DNA from: Gemmatimonadota bacterium
GTDB lineage: Bacteria; Gemmatimonadota; Gemmatimonadetes; Palauibacterales; Palauibacteraceae
Direction: 5' to 3'
DNA: 64,000 nt
Assembly (NCBI GenBank): GCA_022820995.1
Contig: JAJEEM010000032.1
Coordinates: forward strand, 1-64,000
Shown here: positions 54,405-62,294 of the stretch, one piece after another
Layout: each line of letters begins with the position of its first letter
Position numbering within the stretch: the first letter of the stretch is position 1
The notes under the pieces: generated by a model
Databases searched by the model: none
The model's input: only the letters and a program-made list of their open reading frames with translations
Told to the model about the DNA's origin: nothing
Position numbers and translations under genes: made by a program

Positions 54405-54505
54405 CACCGTCACCGCGTCCTCAACCGCGTGGAAGGGGTGATGGAAGGAGGAGGGCGGCCACTCGAGATCGGGAGCGTCATGCTCGTCGATGCCCGGGAG
54501 CGCCG
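54405..54505 (+). pseudogene. Rhodanese gene remnant
   Basis: Translation gives VEGVMEGGGRPLEIGSVMLVDAR across the best part. This matches the rhodanese at 52425-52973 (EEVGRLLETGSVVLVDAR). DNA identity is high over roughly 65 bases around CTCGAGAT-CGGGAGCGTC, with indels upstream. No catalytic loop follows. It is a decayed partial copy. Confidence 0.6.
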
Positions 54506-55080
54506 ATGGAGTCCTGACCGGTCGCCGAGGCAGGAGTGACGACGTTCCCGAGCGCAGGACCACATCGGGCTCCGACCGCGCCGCCCGGATCTTCTGCTGT
54601 CAGCGACGACTGCTGCTCCGCTCGCGGGTCGAACTCCTGAAGGCGATGGCACCGAAACTGTCGTGGGTTCCCGTGATCCTCGTGACGCATCCCGGCGCAG
54701 GCGTCGCAGGTTGACCGTAATCCTGCCAACGCGCGAGACACACCCTCAGGGAATAGGAGCGACGAGCCCCGGATCCAGGGCTAGCGGCGCTCATTTCGGA
54801 GCATGTGCCGCCACTCCCGGACCAGGTTCCCGCGACCGGGCGTCGGCCGTCGACGGACCAGCGACCCATCACTTTTCGACCAAAACTCATCGATTTTGAT
54901 ACAACATCCATCGATTTCGCACCTATCGGGCCGGCCGGGGACCCCCCTAGCTTGTTGGGCAGCGTCACGCTTGGAGCGGACGAGTCAGGCGTGTGGAGTG
55001 CGTAGACGGTCGCTACCGCCAGACGATTTCGAGCCCCAAGCTGAAGTCGATGGTCGACCGTCACAAAGGTGGGGTGTCCA
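54506..55080. other. Intergenic stretch without a convincing gene
   Basis: About 575 bases between the rhodanese remnant and the inverted repeat at the peptide locus. Base composition becomes more AT-rich from about 54870. Two direct copies of CATCGATTT (54888-54896 and 54909-54917) are spaced 21 bp apart, two helical turns. A short frame at 54805-55005 has a protein-like end (KLIDFDTTSIDFAPIG) but no recognised family or clear ribosome site. Confidence 0.5.
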
Positions 55081-55099
55081 GGATATGGGGGTCATATCC
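55081..55099. promoter_or_regulatory. Inverted repeat upstream of the six-cysteine peptide genes
   Basis: GGATATG-GGGGT-CATATCC has perfect 7-bp arms. It ends 32 bases before the first peptide gene start at 55132. It is a candidate operator or short leader hairpin for the cluster. Confidence 0.5.
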
Positions 55100-55131
55100 G
55101 GGTCTGAACCAAGGACGGAGGGGGTGTCGCG

Positions 55132-55425
55132 ATGTTCACTCAGCGAATCGCGCGGACAGTGTACCGGTTCCTTCTTGCTTCAGCACTTCTTGCGGGGGGA
55201 ATCATCGTCGGAGGGGCCATTGCGCCCACACCGGTTTCGGCGGCCATGTCCTGCGAGAACAACTCATGCCAGCTGTATGGGCGAGTCGAGGGTGACCTAA
55301 TGTGGTGGTGCAACGATGGAGATGCCGCTGACGGCATGCAATGCGACGCTACGTGGGTAAGCGTTGACGGCCCCCTCGGACCGGAGTTGCAGCCTCACTG
55401 TCGCGACGCCGCGTGCCTCTTCTGA
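55132..55425 (+). CDS. Small secreted six-cysteine protein (peptide A)
   Basis: 97 residues from ATG 55132 with GGAGGGGG 7 bases upstream. The N-terminus is an export signal (FLLASALLAGGIIVGGAI) ending in the motif APTPVSA. The mature part has exactly six Cys: C-x4-C-x13-C-x10-C-x18-C-x4-C, ending C-R-D-A-A-C. It shares the cleavage-region motif AP-x-P-x-SA and the terminal C-x-D-A-x-C with the next gene, so the two are paralogues. I recognise no known family. It opens a lower-GC cluster that runs to 58604. Confidence 0.72.
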   Translation: MFTQRIARTVYRFLLASALLAGGIIVGGAIAPTPVSAAMSCENNSCQLYGRVEGDLMWWCNDGDAADGMQCDATWVSVDGPLGPELQPHCRDAACLF

Positions 55426-55491
55426 AGAGCTAGCGTAACATAATCAGAAATCTTACACCCTCGTAACTCACACAGTTGAAGGGAGGAACTC

Positions 55492-55755
55492 TTGTCTCGA
55501 AACGTAAAGAAGGCAACGACTTGGTTCGCGGTCGCACCGCTAGTGGTACTGCTCGGCATGATTCTCGGTAACGCCACTGCCCCCGCGCCGGCTTCGGCGC
55601 AGGAAGATCCTTGGCCAGGCTGCGATCAGGACGAGTGCACTTACTGGAGTCCGATCGACAGAAGCATGTGTCTGGATTCGCTAGGCAATTCCTGGACCAA
55701 CTGCTCAATGTACAGTGGCCGCTGCTTTGATGCCGATTGCGACATCATCGTCTAA
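55492..55755 (+). CDS. Small secreted six-cysteine protein (peptide B)
   Basis: 87 residues from TTG 55492, with GGGAGG 5 bases upstream. An export signal (FAVAPLVVLLGMILGN) leads to APAPASA, then a mature part with six Cys: C-x4-C-x10-C-x10-C-x6-C-x4-C, ending C-F-D-A-D-C. It is paralogous to peptide A with a shorter fourth spacer. Its 3' end overlaps the propeller lipoprotein gene by 26 bases in another frame, pointing to coupled expression. Function unknown; a disulfide-bonded exported peptide is the likely product. Confidence 0.72.
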   Translation: MSRNVKKATTWFAVAPLVVLLGMILGNATAPAPASAQEDPWPGCDQDECTYWSPIDRSMCLDSLGNSWTNCSMYSGRCFDADCDIIV

Positions 55756-56869
55756 ACGCTACCTGGCGCTTCTATCGTTAGCCGTAACGGGCTGCAGTTC
55801 CGACGGAACGACCAGTACGGTCCATCCTCTCCAAGAGGAACTGCGGAATCTGGAGGCCGGAGCGACTGCGATCATCCGACCCGATACGGCGCCGCCGGCA
55901 GCAATGAACGAGGAGGCGGCGTCTCGCTGGCGGCTCACGCGCCGAGCCATTCTCGATGCTCGTCCAGGACCCGTTCTTGGGAGCTTTGACGAAGATGGGC
56001 CAGCCGTCTTCGCGGCGCACGTTGCCGTTACGTTGGGGAGTGGCGGTCGAACACACGTCCTTGATGCCATGAGCGGGCGCGTTGTCGAGTTCGATTCTGT
56101 GGGACGCTTTATGTCGGAATTTGGCAGAGTTGGCGATGGCCCGATGGAGTTCCGGACGCCAAGGGACATCGATGCGTGGGGTGATTCACTTCTGGTCACA
56201 CAAGACGGGCGCGTGAAAGTGTTCCATCGGTCAGCAAGTGAGTACTTGCCGAGGGACCATCTCCCTGTCCAGATACCCCTCTATTCCATTTGCCCCTTGG
56301 ATGGAAATGTCTTCGCCAGCGTGCAAAGACAACCAAACGCACCACTCACCAAGTACGATCCCCAGACCTTGATGCCGGCGGGTTCATTCGGTCGGGGTTA
56401 CCCGTCCGGTCCTGACCTCGTTCGTGCACGGCTGTCACTTGGCCCCGTTGCCTGCGCTGAAGATCCGGCCCGGGTTGTGCACGCATACCAGTACCTGCCC
56501 GGATTGAATGCCTACACTCCGCATGGCGATCAGGCATGGTCCGCGTTCCTCTCAGATTACATGGAAGGCAAATGGACCTACACCGCCGCTGGTTGGCTCG
56601 AAACTCCAATCGGTGCTAAGGAAACCCTGACCAATTTGGTCGCTACCAGCTCCGGGTTCGTTGTGGCATCCTATTTTCGGACAGACGAATCAGCACGTGG
56701 TACCAGTCGGGTTTATCTGCTGGATGCAAGCACCGGTCACGGTGCGCTGCTTGAGGAGACCGACGCACCGGATCGTGAGATCATGGCGATCGCCGAGGAT
56801 CGTTACGTTACCCATGTAATCGGGCCGTACCCCAGACTTCGGATTTGGTACATGGACGACCTGGAATGA
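55730..56869 (+). CDS. 6-bladed beta-propeller lipoprotein (copy 1)
   Basis: 379 residues from ATG 55730 (a GTG at 55715 is also in frame). The lipobox is VTGC. The signature THVLDAMSGRVVEFDSVG, FMSEFGRVGDGPMEFRTP and C-terminal GPYPRLRIWYMDD is typical of NHL/6-bladed propeller proteins. It is clearly paralogous to the next gene (HPL-EEL, PDT-P, RRAILDARPGP, SDYMEGKWTY). It overlaps peptide B at its start and the next gene at its end (ATGA). Likely an outer-face or periplasmic binding protein for the peptides or another ligand. Confidence 0.82.
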   Translation: MPIATSSSKRYLALLSLAVTGCSSDGTTSTVHPLQEELRNLEAGATAIIRPDTAPPAAMNEEAASRWRLTRRAILDARPGPVLGSFDEDGPAVFAAHVAVTLGSGGRTHVLDAMSGRVVEFDSVGRFMSEFGRVGDGPMEFRTPRDIDAWGDSLLVTQDGRVKVFHRSASEYLPRDHLPVQIPLYSICPLDGNVFASVQRQPNAPLTKYDPQTLMPAGSFGRGYPSGPDLVRARLSLGPVACAEDPARVVHAYQYLPGLNAYTPHGDQAWSAFLSDYMEGKWTYTAAGWLETPIGAKETLTNLVATSSGFVVASYFRTDESARGTSRVYLLDASTGHGALLEETDAPDREIMAIAEDRYVTHVIGPYPRLRIWYMDDLE

Positions 56870-57984
56870 CGTCCGCACGCGTGCTTCGCGGCGCCTGCCT
56901 GATCCTCCTTCCACTGCTTATCGGTTGTGCAGAAATTGTCCCGGAGGGCGTCAATCATCCGTTACGTGAAGCGCTGGCGCAAATTGCGGAGGAGGCGACG
57001 GCGTTTCTTCCACCCGACACGGTCCCTTCAACGAGGATGACCGACGATGCACGGGTGCGGTGGACACAGCTCCGGCGCCGGATTCTCCAGGCGCGTCCAG
57101 GGGCCATCATAGGTGCCCTTGATGGTCACGGCGCAGATGTCTTGGCCGAACTGACCGAAGTCGTGATTCCGGCGAGCGGCGAGATCTACGTTCTGGACGG
57201 TCGCAACGGCAGAGTGATTGTGTTCGATTCCGCAGGAGTGGTCGTGGACTGGTTCGGTCGCATCGGTGACGGCCCGAATGAGTTCCGGCTTCCCGCACCC
57301 ATCCAGGTCTTGGGCGACACCTTGCTCATGGGGCAGACGGGCGCGGTAAAGACCTTCACGCGTGGCCTCGCGGGATTCGAGTGGTACGACCTGGAGACGA
57401 TCGAGACGGTCCCATTCTCAATGTGCGCTAGCGACGGCCGCATCTTCCTCGGTGGCCACCGCGAACCCGAAGGCATGGTGCGACAATATCGACCCAGCGG
57501 CGGTGTACCGTTCGGACTCGGGTACGTCTTCGGATCACCGGGGATGCAGAGGTCTTTGTCCGAAGGGATCATCACTTGCGAGAATGGCGTTGATGTCGTC
57601 GTGTATGGACACCGACATTCTCCCTCATTGGTTGCCTATTCTTACGATGGGCGAAAGGCGTGGTCCACCAGCCTCTCGGATTACGTGCAAGGATATTGGC
57701 TTGAGATCGGATCCCTGAGAGGCGCACCGGTGCCACCGCGGGAGACTCTATCGAGGCTGCTCCCCACGGGAGTCGGGTTCTTGATGGCGTCGTACTATCG
57801 TGAACTCGAGACGGGTGAATCAGGGGTGCGGACATACTTGCTGGATTTCGCAACTGGAGAAGGTGGATTACTGGAGGAAAGCTCATCGGATGGGCGCATT
57901 CTCGCTATGAATAGCGATCTGTATGTGCGAAGTGTGCCCGGCCCGTACCCGCGGCTCCAAATATGGCACATGGAACAAGGATGA
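56866..57984 (+). CDS. 6-bladed beta-propeller lipoprotein (copy 2)
   Basis: 372 residues from ATG 56866, overlapping the previous stop. The lipobox is LIGC. It mirrors copy 1: IYVLDGRNGRVIVFDSAG, WFGRIGDGPNEFRLPAP, SDYVQGYWLE and the end GPYPRLQIWHME. The duplicated pair suggests two ligands or a heteromer. Its stop overlaps the thioredoxin-like gene start (ATGA at 57981-57984). Confidence 0.82.
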   Translation: MTSARVLRGACLILLPLLIGCAEIVPEGVNHPLREALAQIAEEATAFLPPDTVPSTRMTDDARVRWTQLRRRILQARPGAIIGALDGHGADVLAELTEVVIPASGEIYVLDGRNGRVIVFDSAGVVVDWFGRIGDGPNEFRLPAPIQVLGDTLLMGQTGAVKTFTRGLAGFEWYDLETIETVPFSMCASDGRIFLGGHREPEGMVRQYRPSGGVPFGLGYVFGSPGMQRSLSEGIITCENGVDVVVYGHRHSPSLVAYSYDGRKAWSTSLSDYVQGYWLEIGSLRGAPVPPRETLSRLLPTGVGFLMASYYRELETGESGVRTYLLDFATGEGGLLEESSSDGRILAMNSDLYVRSVPGPYPRLQIWHMEQG

Positions 57985-58604
57985 AGATAATGTCCGTTAG
58001 AGCGAGGCGCCGCGTGGCAATCCTGGCGTTGTTTGCCGTCGGCTTGACCGTTGGATGGGCACGACTCTTGCCCCTGCCAAGCGTTAGTGTGCAGTGGAAT
58101 TCGCGCACGTCGTCAGAGGAGTATAGACCTCTCGTGCGGTTGCAGGAGGGAAAGGAAATACTCCTTGTGGCGATCGTGTCGTCGAATTGTTTCTGGTCCA
58201 ATTTGCCGGAGACGATCGAGGGGATCAGGGCCGCAAAGATCCTCGTCCAACGGCAGGCGCGGGACGAGGGATTGGAGTTCGTGACAATGGGTGTAGCCCG
58301 AGATATGGTGGCGTCTGCAGGTATTGAACATTTGGAAGAACATGGCCTATTTGACGAAGTACTGGCGGGTCGAGGCTGGCTAAATAGCGGCGTGTTACAG
58401 TTTATCTACAACGATGAGATTCCCGGCTGGGCGGCGACGCCGCAGGTGGTCGTAATCGAGCAAACAGTGACGCTGGATGCGGGGGCGCGGAGGATCGAGG
58501 GTCGGAGGGAGGTCCTGAGAAAACTCGGTGCGAAGGAGATCGAAGAGTGGGTGGCAGAGGGTGCCGTTGTCGACCTGTCCGCGGAGCGTTCAAGAAGCGG
58601 GTGA
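57981..58604 (+). CDS. Thioredoxin-like membrane-anchored protein with a single active-site cysteine
   Basis: 207 residues from ATG 57981. An N-terminal membrane anchor (VAILALFAVGLTVGW) is followed by a thioredoxin-like fold: EILLVAIVSSNC70-FWSNLPETI, FVTMGVARDM, and TPQVVVIEQ, a cis-Pro-like position. Only C70 occupies the redox site, so it is not a classic CxxC protein and may work in isomerase or resolving mode. It is the last gene of the coupled cluster. A link to disulfide formation in the six-Cys peptides is inferred from position only. Confidence 0.7.
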   Translation: MKIMSVRARRRVAILALFAVGLTVGWARLLPLPSVSVQWNSRTSSEEYRPLVRLQEGKEILLVAIVSSNCFWSNLPETIEGIRAAKILVQRQARDEGLEFVTMGVARDMVASAGIEHLEEHGLFDEVLAGRGWLNSGVLQFIYNDEIPGWAATPQVVVIEQTVTLDAGARRIEGRREVLRKLGAKEIEEWVAEGAVVDLSAERSRSG

Positions 58605-58658
58605 TGTCCGGCTACGGGACAAGAGTCAGTCGCATCAACGCTGAGATCGCTCCGTGGG

Positions 58659-60197
58659 CTACGGGACGAGGCCGGCTGCGGAGGTTCGCGCGATGAAGCC
58701 CGCCAGCGTCTCCCGCCACTGCGGGAGCAGGCTCTCCTCGACGTACATCATGTGTCCGGCGGCGAAGTCGTCGCGCGTGATGTTGTCGCGCAGGTCCGGC
58801 GGCAGGCCGAGTTGCTCGAGCGACCACACGATGGGGAAGTACGGCGTCGCGAAGTCGTAGATCCCGTTGATGAGCAGGACCTCGAGGCGCGGGTTGCGTT
58901 CGATCGCGTGCGCGAGGTCGGGTCCCACGTTGAGGGCCGAGCCGCCGAACGGTCCGCGCCGGCCCCCCTCCCGCTCCCAGTTCCACGGGCGCGCCATCCC
59001 GCTGGGCCAGTACTCCCGGTCGCCGTCGTAGCCGAGTTCGTCCCGCACGTACGTATTGAAGAGGGAGGTGTAGGCCGAACTGATGGCCGAGGATTGCGCA
59101 TCGTGGTCGGGGGTCAGGTCGAGCACGTCTCCCGTGGGTCCCGTGAACCGCGTGTCGAGCCGCGCCAGCGTGAGCCGCCGGTCCCGCAGCAGTTCCTTCT
59201 CGAACTCCGGCGCGGAGACGCGCAGGTCGGCCTTGTCCAGGTACTCCATGCTCAGCCCCGTGTACTCGTGCATCTGCCGCAGCACCCGCGCGCGCAGTTC
59301 GGGATCCACGGCGGTGCCGGCCAGCAGCGCCTGCGCGTAGTCGGTCAGCGCCCACGCCTCGACCTCCTTCATGAACGCCTCGAGGTCGTCGGGGCGGCCG
59401 CCCGGCAGCATGTCGTGGTACTCGGCCGCGACCGCGAAGGAGGGGACGTTCGTGATGAAGCCGATGTGGGACCCATCCGGGAACTGGAGCGTGTTGAAGT
59501 CGATGACGGCGGAGACGAGCACGACCCCGTTGAGGTCGATGTTCGCATTCTGCAGGTGCCGGGCCAGAAGCACGGACCGCGTCGTGCCGTAGCTCTCGCC
59601 GAGGATGTAGCGCGGCGAGTTCCACCGGTTCTTCTCGCTCAGGAAGCGGCGGATGAACTGGGTGAGGGACGCGGCGTCCTCGTCCATCCCCCAGAAATCG
59701 GTCCCGTCGGCGTCACCGGCGGGGCGGCTGAACCCGGTCCCGATCGGGTCCACCATCACGACGTCCGCGATGTCGAGGACGGTGTAGCCGTTGTCGACCA
59801 GCGGGTACGGGGGCGGCGCCTGCTGGCCCACGTTGGGCGTGACGACGCGGCGCGGTCCCATGATCCCCATGTGGAGCCAGAAGGAGGCGGACCCGGGCCC
59901 CCCGTTGTAGGCGAAGATGATGGGGCGCGTGGAGGGGTCTCCGCCGTTCGTCCGGAAGTATCCCGTGTAGAAGAGTTCTCCCGTCGCGTTCTCCTCGTTG
60001 TCGCGGAGGATGACGCTGCCGACGACGGCCTCGTATTCGACGGTCGCACCGTCCACGACGATGGAGTGGTTCGACGCCCAGCGGGCGGGCTGAGGCTCGG
60101 AAGCGTTCCCGCCGGCCCCGGGTTCGTCCTGCGCGAGCGTGCCCGCGGGCAGAAGGCCGAGCGCGAGGACCGGTGTGATCAGGCTGAGCGGCTTCAT
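58659..60197 (-). CDS. Exported S10 family serine carboxypeptidase
   Basis: 512 residues from ATG 60197 with GGAGG upstream and a signal peptide ending TLAQ. The catalytic triad is visible as S in YILGESYGTTRS, D in LLINGIYDFATP and H in FAAGHMMYVEE. IFAYNGGPGSASFWLHMG supplies the oxyanion hole. It removes C-terminal residues from peptides. The GC content returns to the local norm here. Confidence 0.93.
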   Translation of the reverse strand: MKPLSLITPVLALGLLPAGTLAQDEPGAGGNASEPQPARWASNHSIVVDGATVEYEAVVGSVILRDNEENATGELFYTGYFRTNGGDPSTRPIIFAYNGGPGSASFWLHMGIMGPRRVVTPNVGQQAPPPYPLVDNGYTVLDIADVVMVDPIGTGFSRPAGDADGTDFWGMDEDAASLTQFIRRFLSEKNRWNSPRYILGESYGTTRSVLLARHLQNANIDLNGVVLVSAVIDFNTLQFPDGSHIGFITNVPSFAVAAEYHDMLPGGRPDDLEAFMKEVEAWALTDYAQALLAGTAVDPELRARVLRQMHEYTGLSMEYLDKADLRVSAPEFEKELLRDRRLTLARLDTRFTGPTGDVLDLTPDHDAQSSAISSAYTSLFNTYVRDELGYDGDREYWPSGMARPWNWEREGGRRGPFGGSALNVGPDLAHAIERNPRLEVLLINGIYDFATPYFPIVWSLEQLGLPPDLRDNITRDDFAAGHMMYVEESLLPQWRETLAGFIARTSAAGLVP

Positions 60198-60245
60198 CTT
60201 TCCTCCTGCTGCATAAAAACGATCCGCGGGGTCGCGGGTTGATCG

Positions 60246-61094
60246 TCAGCGGCCGGCGGCGGCCATTCCGAGGGCAACGGCTTCGGGCTGGGTGACGATG
60301 ATCACGCGGAACCCCTGCTCAATCCGCATGGCGATGTCGTCCACTCCCGCCGTGACGCCGCACGGCACGTCGAACTCGAGACAGGCGGCGAGCACGATCT
60401 GGATCGCCTCCTCCACCTTCTCCATGTCTCCATCGTAGACGCGCCGGAGGTCGCCCGGCCCCGGGGAGACGGCGCTGACGCCGGGGGTGGACACGATCTC
60501 CCGCACGTTGTCGATACCGAGCTGGTCCTCAATGAGGAGGAAGCTGATGAGGCGGCCGTCCGGATTGCCCGGCCAGGCGGCATCGCCGAGCGCGTCGACC
60601 GCGAGAGCCGCCTCCTCCGCAGTCTCGACGTGGGGGTAGACGATTCCGGAAACGCCGGCCGCCAGGCCCTGCGCCGCACGGTCCCGCGCCTCGTCGTGCC
60701 CGTCCCGGATCGGGGGGATCCGCAGCAGCATCGGGTGCGGCATCATGTGCCCCGAGGCTTCCGACATCCCGGCGGCGTAACTCTCGAGCGCGGGGATGTC
60801 GAAGGGGCCGGACTCCAGCGAGTAGAACACGAAATCGAGGGGACGGTTTGCGGCCATGGCGGCGCCGGCCTCGGGTGTGTGATCCCCGGAGAAGAGTCCG
60901 AAGACGGCGTCCCCGGCGGCGAGTTGGTCCACGATCCGGGTGTCGGCGGCCTCCTCGGGCTCCACCATGGCGTCCGTTTCCTCCTCTCCGGGTGCGCCTC
61001 CGCAACCATGGAAGAGAGCGATGCCCCCCGCGACGCTCCCCGCGAGCCGGAGAGTTCGGAGCGACGGATTCCTGCGCGTGTTCCTGGCAGCCAT
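60246..61094 (-). CDS. HpcH/HpaI aldolase-like lipoprotein
   Basis: 282 residues from ATG 61094. The N-terminus has a lipobox FHGC (C31). The barrel has HpaI/2-dehydro-3-deoxyglucarate aldolase-like elements: FVFYSLESGPFDIPAL, LLRIPP, GVSGIVYPHVETAEEA, FLLIEDQLG and SAVSPGPGDLRR. The usual enzyme is cytoplasmic; a lipid-anchored form is unusual. It may be a pyruvate-dependent aldolase working in the periplasm or a repurposed barrel. Confidence 0.82.
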   Translation of the reverse strand: MAARNTRRNPSLRTLRLAGSVAGGIALFHGCGGAPGEEETDAMVEPEEAADTRIVDQLAAGDAVFGLFSGDHTPEAGAAMAANRPLDFVFYSLESGPFDIPALESYAAGMSEASGHMMPHPMLLRIPPIRDGHDEARDRAAQGLAAGVSGIVYPHVETAEEAALAVDALGDAAWPGNPDGRLISFLLIEDQLGIDNVREIVSTPGVSAVSPGPGDLRRVYDGDMEKVEEAIQIVLAACLEFDVPCGVTAGVDDIAMRIEQGFRVIIVTQPEAVALGMAAAGR

Positions 61095-61210
61095 GAGACA
61101 CCTCGGGGTCGGGAAGGCCGGTTTTCCACCGCCGCGACAGGCTCTCGCGACAGGTCTCGCGGCCCTCGTCAGCCTCGGGTTAGTCTAATTTCAGGAAAGG
61201 GGGTCCCGCC

Positions 61211-62287
61211 ATGCGCACGCCGAGAGATTTCGCCCGCACGCGAAGGAAGTTCGTCGAAGAGGCTGCTCTGGGCGTCGCGGGCCTCGGCCTGCTCCCGGCC
61301 GCCGCCTGGTCCTGCCGGGACGCACCCGACCCGGGGGCGTCGACCGCCGGCTCGCGCGGCGCGTCCTCCGTTCCCGCGACGGGGACCGGCCTCCTCTCCG
61401 ATCCGCGCTACCTGGACCACGTCCTGATCCGGCCCGACGGCGGGCGCCCGCCGGAGATTCCCGACCGCCTCGTACGGATCCAGGAAGAACTCGTCGCGCG
61501 AGGGCTGGACGAGGCCACGGTTCCGCTCGCGCCGGCCGCCGAGGCGATGCCGCACATCGAGGCGCTCCACACGCCGGAACACGTGGCGTCGATCCGTGAC
61601 ATCGAGGTCTCGGGCCCGGTCGCGGAACTCGCCGTCTCGGGCGCGCTGACCGCAATCGATGCCGTCGTCGCGGGGCAGGTACGGAACGCGTTCTGCGCGA
61701 TCCGGCCTCCGGGTCACCACGCGAACAACACGGGCGCCGAGGAAGGGTTCTGCTACTACAGCAACGCCGGGGTGGCCGCGAGGTACGCGCAGCAGGTGCA
61801 CGGATTCGAGCGGGTGCTCGTCATCGACTGGGACTACCACCACGGGAACGCGACGCAGAACGCCTTCTACGATGATCCGTCCGTGCTCTTCTTCTCCGCC
61901 CACGACTGGGCCGCCTACCCCCAAACGGGCGACCCGGCCCTCACGGGCGAGGGCGAGGGAAGCGGACTCAACATCAACGTCCACCTCGACTGCGGCGCCA
62001 CGGACGACGACATGCTGCGCCGCTGGGACGACACGCTCTCGCCCGCCGTCGCCGCCTTCGATCCCGACTTCGTCATCCTCTCGGCGGGCTTCGACAGCCG
62101 GGTCGACGACCTCCTGGGCTGCTTCTCGCTCACGGACGACGCCTTCCGGCGCATGACGCGGCTGGCGATGGACTACGCGGACGCCTGCTGCGAGGGGCGC
62201 ATCGTCTCGCTGCTGGAGGGCGGCTACAACCTCGACGGCACCGCGCTCGCCACCGCCGCCCACATCGAGACCCTCCTCGAGGGATAG
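61211..62287 (+). CDS. Exported histone-deacetylase-family amidohydrolase
   Basis: 358 residues from ATG 61211. The N-terminus has a twin arginine followed by a hydrophobic stretch and a possible lipobox (AWSC, C35). The HDAC/acetylpolyamine amidohydrolase core is complete: AIRPPGHHAN (general base pair), VLVIDWDYHHGNATQ (zinc D and H), LSAGFDSRVDD (zinc D) and LLEGGYNLDG. The export signal is unusual for this family. Extracytoplasmic deacetylation of polyamines or sugars is possible. Confidence 0.9.
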   Translation: MRTPRDFARTRRKFVEEAALGVAGLGLLPAAAWSCRDAPDPGASTAGSRGASSVPATGTGLLSDPRYLDHVLIRPDGGRPPEIPDRLVRIQEELVARGLDEATVPLAPAAEAMPHIEALHTPEHVASIRDIEVSGPVAELAVSGALTAIDAVVAGQVRNAFCAIRPPGHHANNTGAEEGFCYYSNAGVAARYAQQVHGFERVLVIDWDYHHGNATQNAFYDDPSVLFFSAHDWAAYPQTGDPALTGEGEGSGLNINVHLDCGATDDDMLRRWDDTLSPAVAAFDPDFVILSAGFDSRVDDLLGCFSLTDDAFRRMTRLAMDYADACCEGRIVSLLEGGYNLDGTALATAAHIETLLEG

Positions 62288-62294
62288 AACGGCG

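Noticed and set aside
54805..55005. Short plus-strand frame with a protein-like end (KLIDFDTTSIDFAPIG)
   Set aside because: No clear ribosome site or recognised family; it may be a gene fragment, so it is only mentioned under the intergenic entry.
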